A DNA stretch of 64,000 nucleotides from the NCBI GenBank assembly GCA_035702985.1, contig DASSZD010000161.1, positions 46,487 to 110,486 of the forward strand, read 5' to 3'. Below, one piece after another: positions 1 to 8,722 of the stretch. How positions within the stretch are numbered: the stretch's first letter is position 1; each line of letters opens with the position of its first letter. The position numbers and the translations under genes are program-made. The notes beneath the pieces are model-generated. The model did no database searches and was not told the DNA's origin. It worked only from the letters and a program-made list of their open reading frames with translations. The DNA is from JAKAXG01 sp035702985 (lineage in GTDB: Bacteria; Actinomycetota; Acidimicrobiia; Acidimicrobiales; Palsa-688).

Positions 1-660
1 ACCCCCTACGTGGTGGCCCACCGCCTGGCCCAACTGGACCGGCTCGCCGGCGGCCGGCTGCTCGTCACCCTGGTACCGGGGTTGGACCTGCCGGGTGAGC
101 GCCAGGCGCTGGGCACCGACGGGCGGCACCGGGGCCGCATGATGGACCAGGTCATTCCCCAGCTCCGGGCGTGGTGGGCCGGCGAAACGGTGGACGGCTT
201 GGCCCTTCCGGTGGGCCCGCTGCAGCAGCCGCTGGAGCTGTGGCTCGGCGGATCGGGACCCGAGGCGGTGCGCCGGGCCGGCCGGCTGGCCGATGGCTGG
301 CTGGGCTCACTCGTCACCCCGGCCCGGGCCGGGGAGATCAGGGCGGCCATCCAGGCGGAGGCGGCCGCCGCCGGGAGGACCGTGGACCCGGAGCATTTCG
401 GGCTGTCCATCGGCTACGCCCGTCGGCCCGGGGACGTGGAGCGGGCCGCCCGGCTGCGGCCGGTACGGCCCCGCCGCCCCGAGGACGCCGGCGACCCCGC
501 CGACCTGGTGCCGGTCGGGGCCGACCGCCTGCGCCGGCTGGTGGGGGAGCTGGTGGAGGCCGGGTTGTCGAAGTTCGTGGTACGGCCGGTCGCCCCGGTG
601 GAGGACTGGGAGGGCGAGCTGGCCTGGCTGGCCGAAACCGTGTTGGACCTGCAGACCTGA
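1..660 (+). CDS. LLM-class F420-dependent oxidoreductase, C-terminal part
   Basis: The reading frame is open from the first base of the window, so the N-terminus is missing. About 219 residues remain. The fold signature is that of the luciferase-like TIM barrel: an LVPGLD strand, then a 'PLELWLGGSGPEAVRRAGRLADGWL' type segment (residues about 78-102) which in this superfamily lines the F420/flavin pocket, then 'SKFVVRP' near the C-terminus, typical of F420-dependent oxidoreductases of actinobacteria. Such enzymes move hydride between reduced F420 and small organic substrates in the cytoplasm; the substrate cannot be read from sequence. A convergent small gene follows after 29 nt. Confidence 0.75.
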   Translation, partial: TPYVVAHRLAQLDRLAGGRLLVTLVPGLDLPGERQALGTDGRHRGRMMDQVIPQLRAWWAGETVDGLALPVGPLQQPLELWLGGSGPEAVRRAGRLADGWLGSLVTPARAGEIRAAIQAEAAAAGRTVDPEHFGLSIGYARRPGDVERAARLRPVRPRRPEDAGDPADLVPVGADRLRRLVGELVEAGLSKFVVRPVAPVEDWEGELAWLAETVLDLQT

Positions 661-689
661 ATCCGGTCCGGCCGGTCCGGGCGCGACGG

Positions 690-1067
690 CTACCTGGACC
701 GGGCGATGCCGGCGGCGTCGGCGATGCGGTCGGCCTCCTCGCGGGCGTCCCGGCCGGCGCCGACCCCGACGATGAACCGCTCGAAGCGTCCGGCGTTGAG
801 CTCCACCTCAACCGCGCTGGTCTCCCGGCGCAAGACGTTGAAGTCGAACTTCTTGTCCCCGTGGATCCACGTGCCTACGGCCGCCACCCCCCGCATGGCC
901 GTGCCGGCCATCCGCCGGCCCCGCAGGGCCATCCAGGGGCTGTCGAGGGGCCGGACCGCCCGCACCGCGGTCAGCGGCACCCGGATGTCGTTGTGGAAGC
1001 CCAGGACCTTCTGCCTCACCGGCAGGTGCAGCACCAGATCCGATCCATCCACCACCAGTTCGGCCAC
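690..1067 (-). CDS. small conserved hypothetical protein
   Basis: A 125-residue cytoplasmic protein without signal peptide or membrane segment. The N-terminal half has alternating hydrophobic strands with a 'LGFHNDIRVPL' turn, the middle has 'ALRGRRMAGTAM' and 'GTWIHGDKKFDF', and the C-terminus is a short charged helix. The strand pattern resembles the small PH-like or beta-barrel proteins common in actinobacteria, but I do not recognise a named family and assign no function. It lies alone between convergent and same-strand neighbours, 76 nt downstream of the glycosidase gene on the same strand, so it could be the last gene of that unit. Confidence 0.6.
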   Translation of the reverse strand: MAELVVDGSDLVLHLPVRQKVLGFHNDIRVPLTAVRAVRPLDSPWMALRGRRMAGTAMRGVAAVGTWIHGDKKFDFNVLRRETSAVEVELNAGRFERFIVGVGAGRDAREEADRIADAAGIARSR

Positions 1068-1143
1068 GCCCGCAGCTTAGAGAGCCGGGGAGCGGCCCGG
1101 GCCCCGCTACGCCCGGAGCCGGGTCCGCCTGCCGCCGGGACGG

Positions 1144-2235
1144 TCAGTGGGGGGCGCGCTCGAAGACGGCCAGCGCCGGTTTGGGCGTCCCGTCGGCCCG
1201 CAGCAGGCCGTAGCTCTGCCACTGGTCGTCGCGCCAGCTGAAGACGAAGAACGGTCCGGCCCACGGCTCGGCCCGGACCCGCTCGATGGCGGCACCCAGA
1301 TAGGTCGCCTGGTCGGCGGGGCTGGTCGGCGGTGCGGTCCCGTTGACCACCTGCAGGCCGGTCGGGTAGCCGTACTCGGTCACCCAGATGCGCTTGGCCC
1401 CGTCACCGTGGGCGGCCATCAGGGAGTGGATGGCGGCCAGGGAGTTGAGGGCGTTGCCGGCGGCGGGCGAGGTCGGGCTGTCGGGATAGCTGTAGGGGTG
1501 CACCGCAGCGGCGTCGAAGTACCGGCCGAACCCGGCCCGGTAGAGGGCGCCCAGGAAGGCGACCGGGTCCACGGCCACCCCCGGAAGCGTGCCAGAGGTG
1601 CGGCCCAGGCCTCCGAGGACCACGAAGCCGTGGCGGTCGGAGCGGTGGACGGCCCGGTAGCCGGCCCGCAGCAGCCGCCCGTAGGTGGCCGGGTCGACCG
1701 GGGCGTCCCAGTAGGAGATCAGGTTCTCCTCGTTCCACATCTCGTAGGTGTTCACGCCGCGCCCGGCGTAGCGCCTGACGACGGTGGAGACGAAGGCGGC
1801 GAACTTGGCCGGGTCGGGCTGCCCGGCGGTCATGGCCCACATCGGGGCGCTGCCGAACAGGGCGTCGACGGTGAGGCCCTGTGCCAGGGCGTCGCCGACG
1901 GCCCGGTCCTCGGCCGGCCACGCGAAAACCCCGGGACGGGGCTCGATCACCGCCCAGGGGACGTCGAGGCGGACCCAGCGGTCACCGGCGCCGGCCATGC
2001 CCGACATCATCTGCGCCACCGCCGCCGGCGGGTCGCTCAGCGGTGCCGCCCCCGGCGAGATCCCGACGGCGAAGCCGGGACCCGGGCGGGCCGCCGGTGC
2101 CGGGCGGGCGGCCAGCGCCGGGCGGGCGGCCAGCAGCGCCAGCAGGACCAGCAGGGCCGCCCCCGCGGCCAGCCGACGCCGGTTGGCGGGCGAGCTCAGA
2201 AGCGGTCGGGGGTCGCCGGCGGAAGGGGCGGTCAC
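1144..2235 (-). CDS. secreted clan-A glycoside hydrolase (GH39/GH5-like)
   Basis: The 363-residue product begins with a basic patch and a hydrophobic Leu/Ala stretch (residues about 21-45), a signal peptide or membrane anchor, so the enzyme should act outside the membrane. The rest is a TIM-barrel glycosidase: 'WVRLDVPWAVIEPRPG' is the early barrel strand, 'EMWNEEN' carries the probable acid/base Glu, and 'WVTEYGYPT' the probable nucleophile Glu, as in cellulase-like clan A enzymes. The GTG start is chosen because it overlaps the stop of the upstream methyltransferase gene (GTGA), implying translational coupling. Its position beside a polysaccharide cluster suggests a role in trimming or processing a glycan. 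Family number is uncertain. Confidence 0.75.
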   Translation of the reverse strand: MTAPSAGDPRPLLSSPANRRRLAAGAALLVLLALLAARPALAARPAPAARPGPGFAVGISPGAAPLSDPPAAVAQMMSGMAGAGDRWVRLDVPWAVIEPRPGVFAWPAEDRAVGDALAQGLTVDALFGSAPMWAMTAGQPDPAKFAAFVSTVVRRYAGRGVNTYEMWNEENLISYWDAPVDPATYGRLLRAGYRAVHRSDRHGFVVLGGLGRTSGTLPGVAVDPVAFLGALYRAGFGRYFDAAAVHPYSYPDSPTSPAAGNALNSLAAIHSLMAAHGDGAKRIWVTEYGYPTGLQVVNGTAPPTSPADQATYLGAAIERVRAEPWAGPFFVFSWRDDQWQSYGLLRADGTPKPALAVFERAPH

Positions 2236-3017
2236 GCCGGCTTCAGGACGGCGCCGAACACTCCCGGCCGGTTGCCCTGCACACCTGCGCCGTGGGGGGC
2301 GTCGATCCCGGATGTGAACTCGGCGAACGCCGAGTTGTGGTCGACATCGTCGACCAGCAGCAGTCCGCCCGGTCGCAGCGCCGACCAGGCCAGGCGCATC
2401 TCGAACAGCATGTTGGACCGGGTGTGGAGGCTGTCGTGGACGAACAGGTCCAGGGGGGGGTTGGCCTCGATGATCTTCGGCAGCAGGCGTCGGCTGCCCC
2501 CTCTCAGCCACGTCCACCGTCCACCGAGGGCCGGGTCGACGGCGGCCCCCGCCCCGCCGCTCTTGACCAGGTTGACCTCCGGCAGGTCGATGCTCCACAG
2601 GTGGCCGCACCCGTTGGCCTCCAGGGCCGACAGGATCACCGCGCTGGTGAAGCCGCGGGCCACCCCCGTCTCCACCGCCCGCTCCGGGCGCAGATGCCGG
2701 GTGGCCGCCCACACCGCGGTCATGGTCCCCAGGCCCGAGTCGTGGTAGTGCCGCTCGGGGAACCGGTCGGTGATGGCCTTCCACACCGCGTCGAACGGGG
2801 CGCACACCTCGCAGGGACCGGTCACGCCGAGGAGGCGGTGCACCACCTCGGTGGCCGTCCCCTCCGACCCCAGCCCGGCCGGGGCGTCGGTCTGCTTCTC
2901 CCGGCGCCGCTCCCACTCGCTGGCCAGCCGGTCAGCCAGCTCCTGGGGCCGGTTCCAGTAGTAGAGGGCGCTGTCGAGGAGCGGTCTGGGCGCGGGGGCG
3001 GTAGGGGTCTGGGTCAC
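2232..3017 (-). CDS. class I SAM-dependent methyltransferase (Methyltransf_24-like)
   Basis: 261 residues. 'AVETGVARGFTSAVILSAL' is a motif I (SAM-binding glycine loop) and 'LRPGGLLLVDDVDHN' matches motif IV/post-IV of the methyltransferase superfamily; 'DLFVHDSLHT' is typical of the Methyltransf_24 group that acts on sugars and macrolides. An alternative is the related cephalosporin-hydroxylase-like family, which shares the SAM fold. The GTG start at 3017 is preceded by a GGGGAA ribosome site; the same frame stays open far upstream, but that part is antisense to the sigma-factor gene. The stop overlaps the start of the glycosidase gene. Substrate unknown; the context suggests glycan modification. 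Confidence 0.7.
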   Translation of the reverse strand: MTQTPTAPAPRPLLDSALYYWNRPQELADRLASEWERRREKQTDAPAGLGSEGTATEVVHRLLGVTGPCEVCAPFDAVWKAITDRFPERHYHDSGLGTMTAVWAATRHLRPERAVETGVARGFTSAVILSALEANGCGHLWSIDLPEVNLVKSGGAGAAVDPALGGRWTWLRGGSRRLLPKIIEANPPLDLFVHDSLHTRSNMLFEMRLAWSALRPGGLLLVDDVDHNSAFAEFTSGIDAPHGAGVQGNRPGVFGAVLKPA

Positions 3018-3170
3018 CGGTATTCCCCGTTCGCTGTCCGCCGGTCGGACTCCTCCAGCCCGACGCCACTTCGATGAGAATTTTTTCAAAACGATGACGC
3101 GGACAGGAGGATCCCCACCCGGCCCGGCGAACCCTGGTAAGGGCAAAGAGCGCAAGAAGGGCATCCAGGG

Positions 3171-4505
3171 ATGATCGGCTCCACGGGCTTGAGCGAACTC
3201 CAGATAGCGGCGACGGACCGCGCCGCCGTGGACCGCTTCCAGGAGGGCGAGTGGGCGGCGTTCGACGAGCTCTACGAGCGCCACTGGGACCGGCTCTACC
3301 GTTACTGCCAGTACCGCCTGCGGGACCGCCACGAGGCCGAGGACGTGGCCCAGGAGGCCTTCGTGCGGGCCTGGCGCTCGATGCCCGCTTTCGGTGGTGA
3401 CCGTAACTTCTATCCGTGGCTGCGGGTGGTGGCTGCCAACCTGTGCACCGACGCCCTGCGCCGACGGTCCCGGTCCGAGCCGGCCGCCGACCTCGACCTG
3501 GACTCGCTCCAGGGCGTCGAGCACCCGGAGACGACCCGCCTGGAGCGCGAGGACGACCGCCAGATGGTCCGTCAGGCCCTGGCCCGGTTGAACGCCCGGC
3601 ACCAGACCGCCCTGATGATGCGCGAGGAAGAGGGGCTGGCCTACGAGGAGATAGCCGCCCGGACCGGCGTGAGCACCGCCACCGTGGAGTCCCTGCTGTG
3701 GCGGGCCCGCCAGGCGTTCCGCCGGGAGTTCACCGTACTGTCGGCCGGACAGGCCTGCCTGGCCATCCTGGCCGTGCCCGCGGCGCTGACCGGTCGGTTC
3801 CGGTCTCTCCTGCAGGCGGTGACATCCCGCTTCCATTCGCGGATGAGCCTGGCGGGGTTCCTCTCGTACTCCTCGGACGCCGCTGGCTACCACAGCGCCG
3901 CTCTCACGACCGCGGGGGTGGCCGTCGCCACCGTCGTCGCGGCTGCGGTCGGCATCGGCGCGGCCGGTCCGAGCGCCCCGGCTCCGCCTCCCGTGACCGT
4001 GTTCGCCCCCGGCTCCCCGGTGGCCGCCTCCGGCTCGAGCGCGCCGACGGCTCCTGGGCCCGCTGCCAGCCGCTCCCGGTCCACGGCGTCCACGCCCGTC
4101 CCGTCCCCGGGCCCGGGTTCGAAGCCGGCCGCCGGTACGGGCTCCGCCCCGGTCAGCGGCCCGTCGTCCACCGTCGGGGTCGGCCCCGCCACGACGACCG
4201 GTGGCGCGGGTGGGGGGACGCGGGCCTGGAAGCTCCCCGCAGTGGTCATCCCACTGCACCCCGGCACGCCGGCGGCCACGCCGGCCAGCCAGTACCCCGT
4301 GTCGGTGGTGGCCGGATCCTTGGTGATCGGCATCGACCCGGCTCCGGTGACTTCCCTGGCCCGCTCCGCCGCGACCAAGCTGTCCTCCCCGCTGGCGCCG
4401 GTGGCCGCGGCCACCCGGGCGGCGACCGGAGCAGTGGCCGGCGCGCCGGGATCCCATGCGGCGGGGACGGGCACGGCCTGCCTGCCGACCGCTCCGGGGT
4501 GCTGA
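3171..4505 (+). CDS. ECF-type RNA polymerase sigma factor with membrane-spanning Ala/Pro/Ser/Thr-rich tail
   Basis: 444 residues, more than twice the usual ECF length. Region 2 spans about residues 31-98 ('FDELYERHWDRLYRYCQYRL', 'AEDVAQEAFVRAW') and region 4 about 133-184 ('YEEIAARTGVSTATVESLLWRAR'). After a linker, a hydrophobic segment at about 243-265 could cross the membrane, followed by about 180 residues rich in Ala, Pro, Ser, Thr and Gly. ECF factors direct RNA polymerase to stress or envelope promoters; fused C-terminal membrane tails are known in some ECF groups, where the tail can act as built-in anti-sigma or sensor. No separate anti-sigma gene follows. The first downstream gene is a glycosyltransferase, so the polysaccharide cluster is a candidate target. 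Confidence 0.85.
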   Translation: MIGSTGLSELQIAATDRAAVDRFQEGEWAAFDELYERHWDRLYRYCQYRLRDRHEAEDVAQEAFVRAWRSMPAFGGDRNFYPWLRVVAANLCTDALRRRSRSEPAADLDLDSLQGVEHPETTRLEREDDRQMVRQALARLNARHQTALMMREEEGLAYEEIAARTGVSTATVESLLWRARQAFRREFTVLSAGQACLAILAVPAALTGRFRSLLQAVTSRFHSRMSLAGFLSYSSDAAGYHSAALTTAGVAVATVVAAAVGIGAAGPSAPAPPPVTVFAPGSPVAASGSSAPTAPGPAASRSRSTASTPVPSPGPGSKPAAGTGSAPVSGPSSTVGVGPATTTGGAGGGTRAWKLPAVVIPLHPGTPAATPASQYPVSVVAGSLVIGIDPAPVTSLARSAATKLSSPLAPVAAATRAATGAVAGAPGSHAAGTGTACLPTAPGC

Positions 4506-4738
4506 TCAGTACCGGAGCGTAAGTGCCCAGCCGCCGGGTTCGACCTTCGGAACAGGTGCGAAGCCGGCTGCTGACCGTCCCCGTCCGGCCCACGCCCCGG
4601 GTGTCGGGCCGCCCCTGCGCCCGCCGCCCGGTTCGGGGAAGAAAAATTTTCCGATCCGACCGCAAGTTCTGTCGTCCCCGAGCGTTCACATCCCGTCGGC
4701 CAAGGGGCCGGAGCGACAAAGCCCAGACGGAGACTTGC
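4506..4738 (+). other. intergenic stretch with an AT-rich palindromic core
   Basis: The 233 nt between the sigma factor and the first glycosyltransferase are GC-rich except for an AT island near 4640-4655, where GAAAA-A-TTTTC forms a short palindrome flanked by GG and CC. An open frame runs through the stretch into the glycosyltransferase, but it lacks protein-like composition. The island could be part of a promoter or regulator site for the polysaccharide genes. I could not find a convincing ECF-type GGAAC...CGTC pair at 16-17 nt spacing. Confidence 0.3.
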
Positions 4739-5608
4739 GTGCAACTCAGCCGACCAGGCCATGCCTACCCCCGCGCTGCCCGCGACGCGTCCGCTCCAGG
4801 GGACGTTGACCCGCTCGCCGGCTACGCCCAGGTGCCGGTAACCGCGGTGATCCCGGCCATGAACGAGGCGGCCAACCTGCCGCACGTGCTCACCCGGCTG
4901 CCGGCCTGCGTGACCGAGGTCATCCTGGTCGACGGTCACTCCACCGACGACACCGTCGATGTGGCCCGTCAGGTGCGCCCCGACATCCGCATCGTCACCC
5001 AGGACGGCAGGGGCAAGGGCAACGCCTTGAAGTGTGGCTTCGAGGCGGCCACCGGCCAGATCATCGTCATGCTCGACGCCGACGGCTCCACCGATCCCGG
5101 CGAGATCCCGGCCTACGTCGCCTCCCTCTACGAGGGAGCCGAATTCGCCAAGGGGAGCCGCTTCCTCAACGGTGGGGGCAGCTCCGACATCACCTGGCTG
5201 CGCCGAACGGGCAACTGGTTCCTCTCGGGGATGGTCAACCGGATCTGGGACGCCGGCTACACCGACCTCTGCTACGGATTCAACGCCTTCTGGGCTCACT
5301 GCCTCGAGCACATCGCCCCCGACTGCGACGGCTTCGAGGTGGAGACCCTGATGAACGTCCGGGCCGCGTCGGCCGGGCTGCGCATCGTCGAGGTTCCCAG
5401 CTTCGAGCACGACCGGATCTACGGGCAGAGCAACCTGCGGGTCGGGCGCGACGGCCTGAGGGTGCTGCGCACCATCATCCAGGAATGGCGGCGCGGCCGG
5501 CGCCGGGACATCTGGCTGGCCGATGAGCGCCCGGTCGACGCAGCCGGCGTGGCGGCAGAGGTCGTCGAGCCCCTGCCCGCCCTGGCGGGCGTGGACGAGG
5601 TCCTCTGA
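4739..5608 (+). CDS. family 2 glycosyltransferase (dolichol-phosphate-mannose-synthase-like)
   Basis: 289 residues. 'VTAVIPAMNEAANLPHVL' is the GT-A nucleotide-binding strand, 'ILVDGHSTDDTVDVA' the second strand, and 'VMLDADGSTDPGEI' carries the DxD metal/nucleotide-sugar motif. Length and motif order fit the polyprenyl-phosphate sugar transferase branch of GT2, without extra C-terminal membrane helices. The GTG start at 4739 is chosen because GGAG lies 6 nt upstream and the frame upstream of it looks non-coding. It probably loads a sugar on a lipid carrier or starts a glycan chain on the cytoplasmic side. A GT4 gene follows after 23 nt on the same strand. Confidence 0.85.
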   Translation: MQLSRPGHAYPRAARDASAPGDVDPLAGYAQVPVTAVIPAMNEAANLPHVLTRLPACVTEVILVDGHSTDDTVDVARQVRPDIRIVTQDGRGKGNALKCGFEAATGQIIVMLDADGSTDPGEIPAYVASLYEGAEFAKGSRFLNGGGSSDITWLRRTGNWFLSGMVNRIWDAGYTDLCYGFNAFWAHCLEHIAPDCDGFEVETLMNVRAASAGLRIVEVPSFEHDRIYGQSNLRVGRDGLRVLRTIIQEWRRGRRRDIWLADERPVDAAGVAAEVVEPLPALAGVDEVL

Positions 5609-5631
5609 GCGCAACGGAGCGGTCCGGCCTG

Positions 5632-6786
5632 GTGGGCTTGCGCGTCGGGATGGTCACCCCCCGGTACCCGCCGGGGAGGGGCGGGGTGGAGGAGGTCGTG
5701 GCCAATCAGGCCAGGGTCCTGGCCGAACGCGGCCACCGGGTGGAGGTCCTGACCCACACCAACGACCGGGCTGCCACCGGAACCGTCCGCGAGGGCGGGG
5801 TGACGGTGACCCGCTACCGGGGCGTGACCGGATCCGAGCGCTACCCGGTGGCGCCGGGCCTGTACCCGGCCCTGCGGCGGGCCGCCGGCCGATTCGACGT
5901 GGTCCACGCCCACCACTACCACGACGCCGCAGCCATGGCCGTGCTGGGGTTGCCGGCCTCGGTCCCGGTGGTGTTCACCCCGCACCTGCACGGCGGTGGT
6001 CACACCGTCGCGGCCCGGCTGATGCACCTCTTCTACGGGCCGTTGGGGCGGCGGCTGTTCGACCGGGCCGATCGGGTGGCTTGTGTGTCGGAGGCCGAGG
6101 CCGACCTGGTGGCCTCCATGTTCCCGACCGCCGCTGTCAGGACCACCGTGGTCCGCAACGGGTTGCGCCTGCGCAGCCGGCCCCCCGGCCCGTACGACGG
6201 GCGATCGGCTCCCCTGCTGCTGAGCTTCGGCCGGCTGGAGCACTACAAGCGCCAGGATCTGGCCATCCGGGCCCTGGCCCACCTCCCGGGCTGGGAGTTG
6301 GCCATCGTCGGCGACGGCCCGGCAGGCCCGGAGCTGCGCGATCTGGCCTCCCGCACCGGCGTCGCCGACCGGGTGCACTTCCCCGGCCGGGTCAGCGACG
6401 ACGATCTGGGCCGGTGGATGGCCCGGGCGTGGGCGTTCGTCTCCATGTCGGAGAAGGAGGCGTTCGGCCTCACCCTCCTCGAAGCGGCCGCCTGGGGCAT
6501 CCCCGTGGTGGCGTCGGCCATACCGGCCCATCGGGAGGTCTCGGGCCTGGTGCCCGGGGAGGTGCAGCTGGTGACAAGCGGCACTGACCCGCAATCGCTG
6601 GCAGGATCCGTGGCCCGGGCAGCGAAACCAATGACGAAGGTCGAGCCGCGGTCCTGGGTCGAAAGCCTGTCCTGGGCCTCCGCCGGCCAGTCCCTAGAAG
6701 CCGTCTACCGCACCCTGGCGGAAGCGGCCACCACCCCGATCAATGACCTCGATACTCGACCCCCTCTCATCGCTCCCCGGACCTGA
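5632..6786 (+). CDS. family 4 glycosyltransferase
   Basis: 384 residues with the two-domain GT-B layout. The N-terminal domain opens with 'RVGMVTPRYPPGRGGVEEVV', the usual acceptor-side glycine loop, and contains 'FDVVHAHHYHD'. The C-terminal nucleotide-sugar domain has 'LLSFGRLEHYKRQDLAIRAL' and the conserved 'SEKEAFGLTLLEAAAWGIPVV' block whose Glu residues bind the donor in GT4 enzymes. Cytoplasmic or peripheral membrane enzyme adding a sugar to a growing glycan. The end overlaps the next gene by 44 nt, so the two are co-transcribed. Confidence 0.88.
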   Translation: MGLRVGMVTPRYPPGRGGVEEVVANQARVLAERGHRVEVLTHTNDRAATGTVREGGVTVTRYRGVTGSERYPVAPGLYPALRRAAGRFDVVHAHHYHDAAAMAVLGLPASVPVVFTPHLHGGGHTVAARLMHLFYGPLGRRLFDRADRVACVSEAEADLVASMFPTAAVRTTVVRNGLRLRSRPPGPYDGRSAPLLLSFGRLEHYKRQDLAIRALAHLPGWELAIVGDGPAGPELRDLASRTGVADRVHFPGRVSDDDLGRWMARAWAFVSMSEKEAFGLTLLEAAAWGIPVVASAIPAHREVSGLVPGEVQLVTSGTDPQSLAGSVARAAKPMTKVEPRSWVESLSWASAGQSLEAVYRTLAEAATTPINDLDTRPPLIAPRT

Positions 6787-8722
6787 CCTGGATCGGGCGG
6801 GCGAGCCGCTCGACGACGTCGGGTCCACCAGCGCGGTCCGCTTCTGGGCGGCGCCGGTACTCGGCCTGCTCGTCGGCGTGCCCCTGGTCGTCTACTCCTT
6901 CTATTACGCCGCGACCCACCAGACCAGCCAGGTGGAGTTCGACCTGTTCTGGCTGGGCATCCTGGCCTTCGCCGGCCCGGCCGGGTACCGGGCACTCGGT
7001 CGGCGGGCCACGTCGACGCAGCGCTGGGTGCTGGTGGCCATGCTCGGGGCGTGGGACTACTTCCCCAAGTTCCTCCGTGACCCCGGCTCGCCGCTCTACA
7101 GCGACGAGATGGCCCACTACCACCAGACCGTGCAGGTCGCCCAGTCCGGCCATCTGTACCCGGCCAACACCCTCATCCCGATCATCAGCCAGTTCCCCGG
7201 CCAGCAGGCCCTCGTCGCCGCCCTCCACGATGTGACCGGCCTGTCGGTGTGGGCCGTGGCGGAGATAATGCTGGCCTTCTTCCACGTGGCCGCGGCGGTG
7301 GGGATCATGGCTCTGGCCGCCCGCCTGACCGGCTCGTACCGGGCCGCAGCCGTCGCCGCGCTCACCTTCGCAGTGACCCCCAACTTCATGTTCTTCGACT
7401 CGGAGTACTCCTACGAGTCCTTCGCCGTGCCCATGGTCATCTGGACCTTGGTGGCCGTGGTCAACGCCACCGCCCGCGGCGAGCAGCGCCGCAGCCGCTG
7501 GGCGTGGACCGCGGTCGGGTCGGTCACCGGCCTGGCCTGCGTCATAACCCACCACCTGAGCAGCTACATCCTGGCCGTCCTGCTGGTCCTGATCGCCGGC
7601 GCCCACACCTACGCCGGCCGCAAGGGTATGGGTCCGGTGACCAGCCGGGCCGCCCGCAAGGCGGCGTGGACGCTGGCCGGGGTGGTCGTCGGCGGGGCTG
7701 CGCTGTGGCTGATCCCGGCCCACGACGTGTTCGGCTACTACTCGCCGTACATCACCGGCGGGGTCAACGAGGTGTTCCACATCCTCAACCGGTCCGGCAA
7801 GTCCCGGACCCTGTTCAAGGCCTCGCCCAGCCCGCTGTACGAGAAGGCCTTCGCCTTCCTGTCCCCGCTGCTCATGCTGGCGCTGGTCGTGGTCGCCGTG
7901 CGCCGGCACCGCCGGCGGCTGGTATCGCTCGGACCCACCTTCGTGGTTCTCACCGTCTTCGGGGCCGTCGGCTACTTCGCCTCGCTGCCGTTCCTCCTCA
8001 CCTCCTTCGGCAACGAGGGGGGCCGGCGCAGCTGGACCTTCACCTACATCGGCTTGGCCCTGCTGGCCGGGGCGGTCATGGAGCACTACCTCTCCCGCCG
8101 GGTGGCCGAGCCGCAGGACCAGCCGGCGGGCGACGGGCGGGCGGCCGGCGGGTGGCGCAGGCGGCGCTGGCCGGCGATCACCGCCGCCGCGCTCATCGTG
8201 CTCCTGATCGGCAACACGGACTCCTCCGTCGACGTCGAGTACCGGTTCCCCGGTCCGTACGTGTACGGCTCCGACACCCGGTCGCTGACCGATGAGCTCA
8301 TGTACGTCACCCGGTGGTTCCAGCAGACGCAGCCCCCGGATCCGACCGTCATCACCGATCGCTACACCGGGCTGCCCCTCGGCGGCTTCGCCGGGGCCAA
8401 CCTGGCTCAGCCATCCAAGGGTTTCCCGTTCTGGGACCTGTACTTCAAGGCCGGTCAGCCACCGGTGGGTCTGCTCACCGAGATCGGCTTCTCCGGCTAC
8501 GACTACCTCATCGTCGACGACCGCATGGCCCGGTACCTGCCGGCCATCGGGGCGTACTTCACCGCTTCGGAGCCAGGAGCGTTCGACCACACCAAGCCGG
8601 TCCCGCTCCAGGCCCTGACCCGCTACCACCTGGAGCCGTGGGCCACCGAGGTGCTCAACACCAACCACTACTCCGTGTACCGGCTCAACCCGGCGCTGCT
8701 GCAGGGGCTGGCCGGATCATGA
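6743..8722 (+). CDS. polytopic membrane protein of the polysaccharide cluster (GT-C-like)
   Basis: 659 residues with about ten hydrophobic segments from about residue 30 to 490, then a large probably extracytoplasmic C-terminal domain ('TVITDRYTGLPLGGF', 'DYLIVDDRMARYLPAIG'). A loop soon after the second or third helix contains 'LYSDEMAHYHQTVQVAQSG', acidic residues placed like the catalytic Asp/Glu loop of GT-C glycosyltransferases that use polyprenyl-phosphate sugars. This fits a role in sugar transfer on the outer face of the membrane, but I do not recognise a named family. Start ATG overlaps the GT4 gene; its stop overlaps the next start (ATGA). Confidence 0.65.
   Translation: MTSILDPLSSLPGPDLDRAGEPLDDVGSTSAVRFWAAPVLGLLVGVPLVVYSFYYAATHQTSQVEFDLFWLGILAFAGPAGYRALGRRATSTQRWVLVAMLGAWDYFPKFLRDPGSPLYSDEMAHYHQTVQVAQSGHLYPANTLIPIISQFPGQQALVAALHDVTGLSVWAVAEIMLAFFHVAAAVGIMALAARLTGSYRAAAVAALTFAVTPNFMFFDSEYSYESFAVPMVIWTLVAVVNATARGEQRRSRWAWTAVGSVTGLACVITHHLSSYILAVLLVLIAGAHTYAGRKGMGPVTSRAARKAAWTLAGVVVGGAALWLIPAHDVFGYYSPYITGGVNEVFHILNRSGKSRTLFKASPSPLYEKAFAFLSPLLMLALVVVAVRRHRRRLVSLGPTFVVLTVFGAVGYFASLPFLLTSFGNEGGRRSWTFTYIGLALLAGAVMEHYLSRRVAEPQDQPAGDGRAAGGWRRRRWPAITAAALIVLLIGNTDSSVDVEYRFPGPYVYGSDTRSLTDELMYVTRWFQQTQPPDPTVITDRYTGLPLGGFAGANLAQPSKGFPFWDLYFKAGQPPVGLLTEIGFSGYDYLIVDDRMARYLPAIGAYFTASEPGAFDHTKPVPLQALTRYHLEPWATEVLNTNHYSVYRLNPALLQGLAGS

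Noticed and set aside
2232..4457. 741-residue frame that would extend the methyltransferase far upstream
   Set aside because: The part beyond 3017 is antisense to the sigma factor and has no protein-like composition; a GTG with a ribosome site at 3017 gives normal family length.
4549..4579. GGAAC...CGTC pair as ECF promoter ahead of the glycan cluster
   Set aside because: The 22-nt spacing is too long for ECF promoters (about 16-17 nt).
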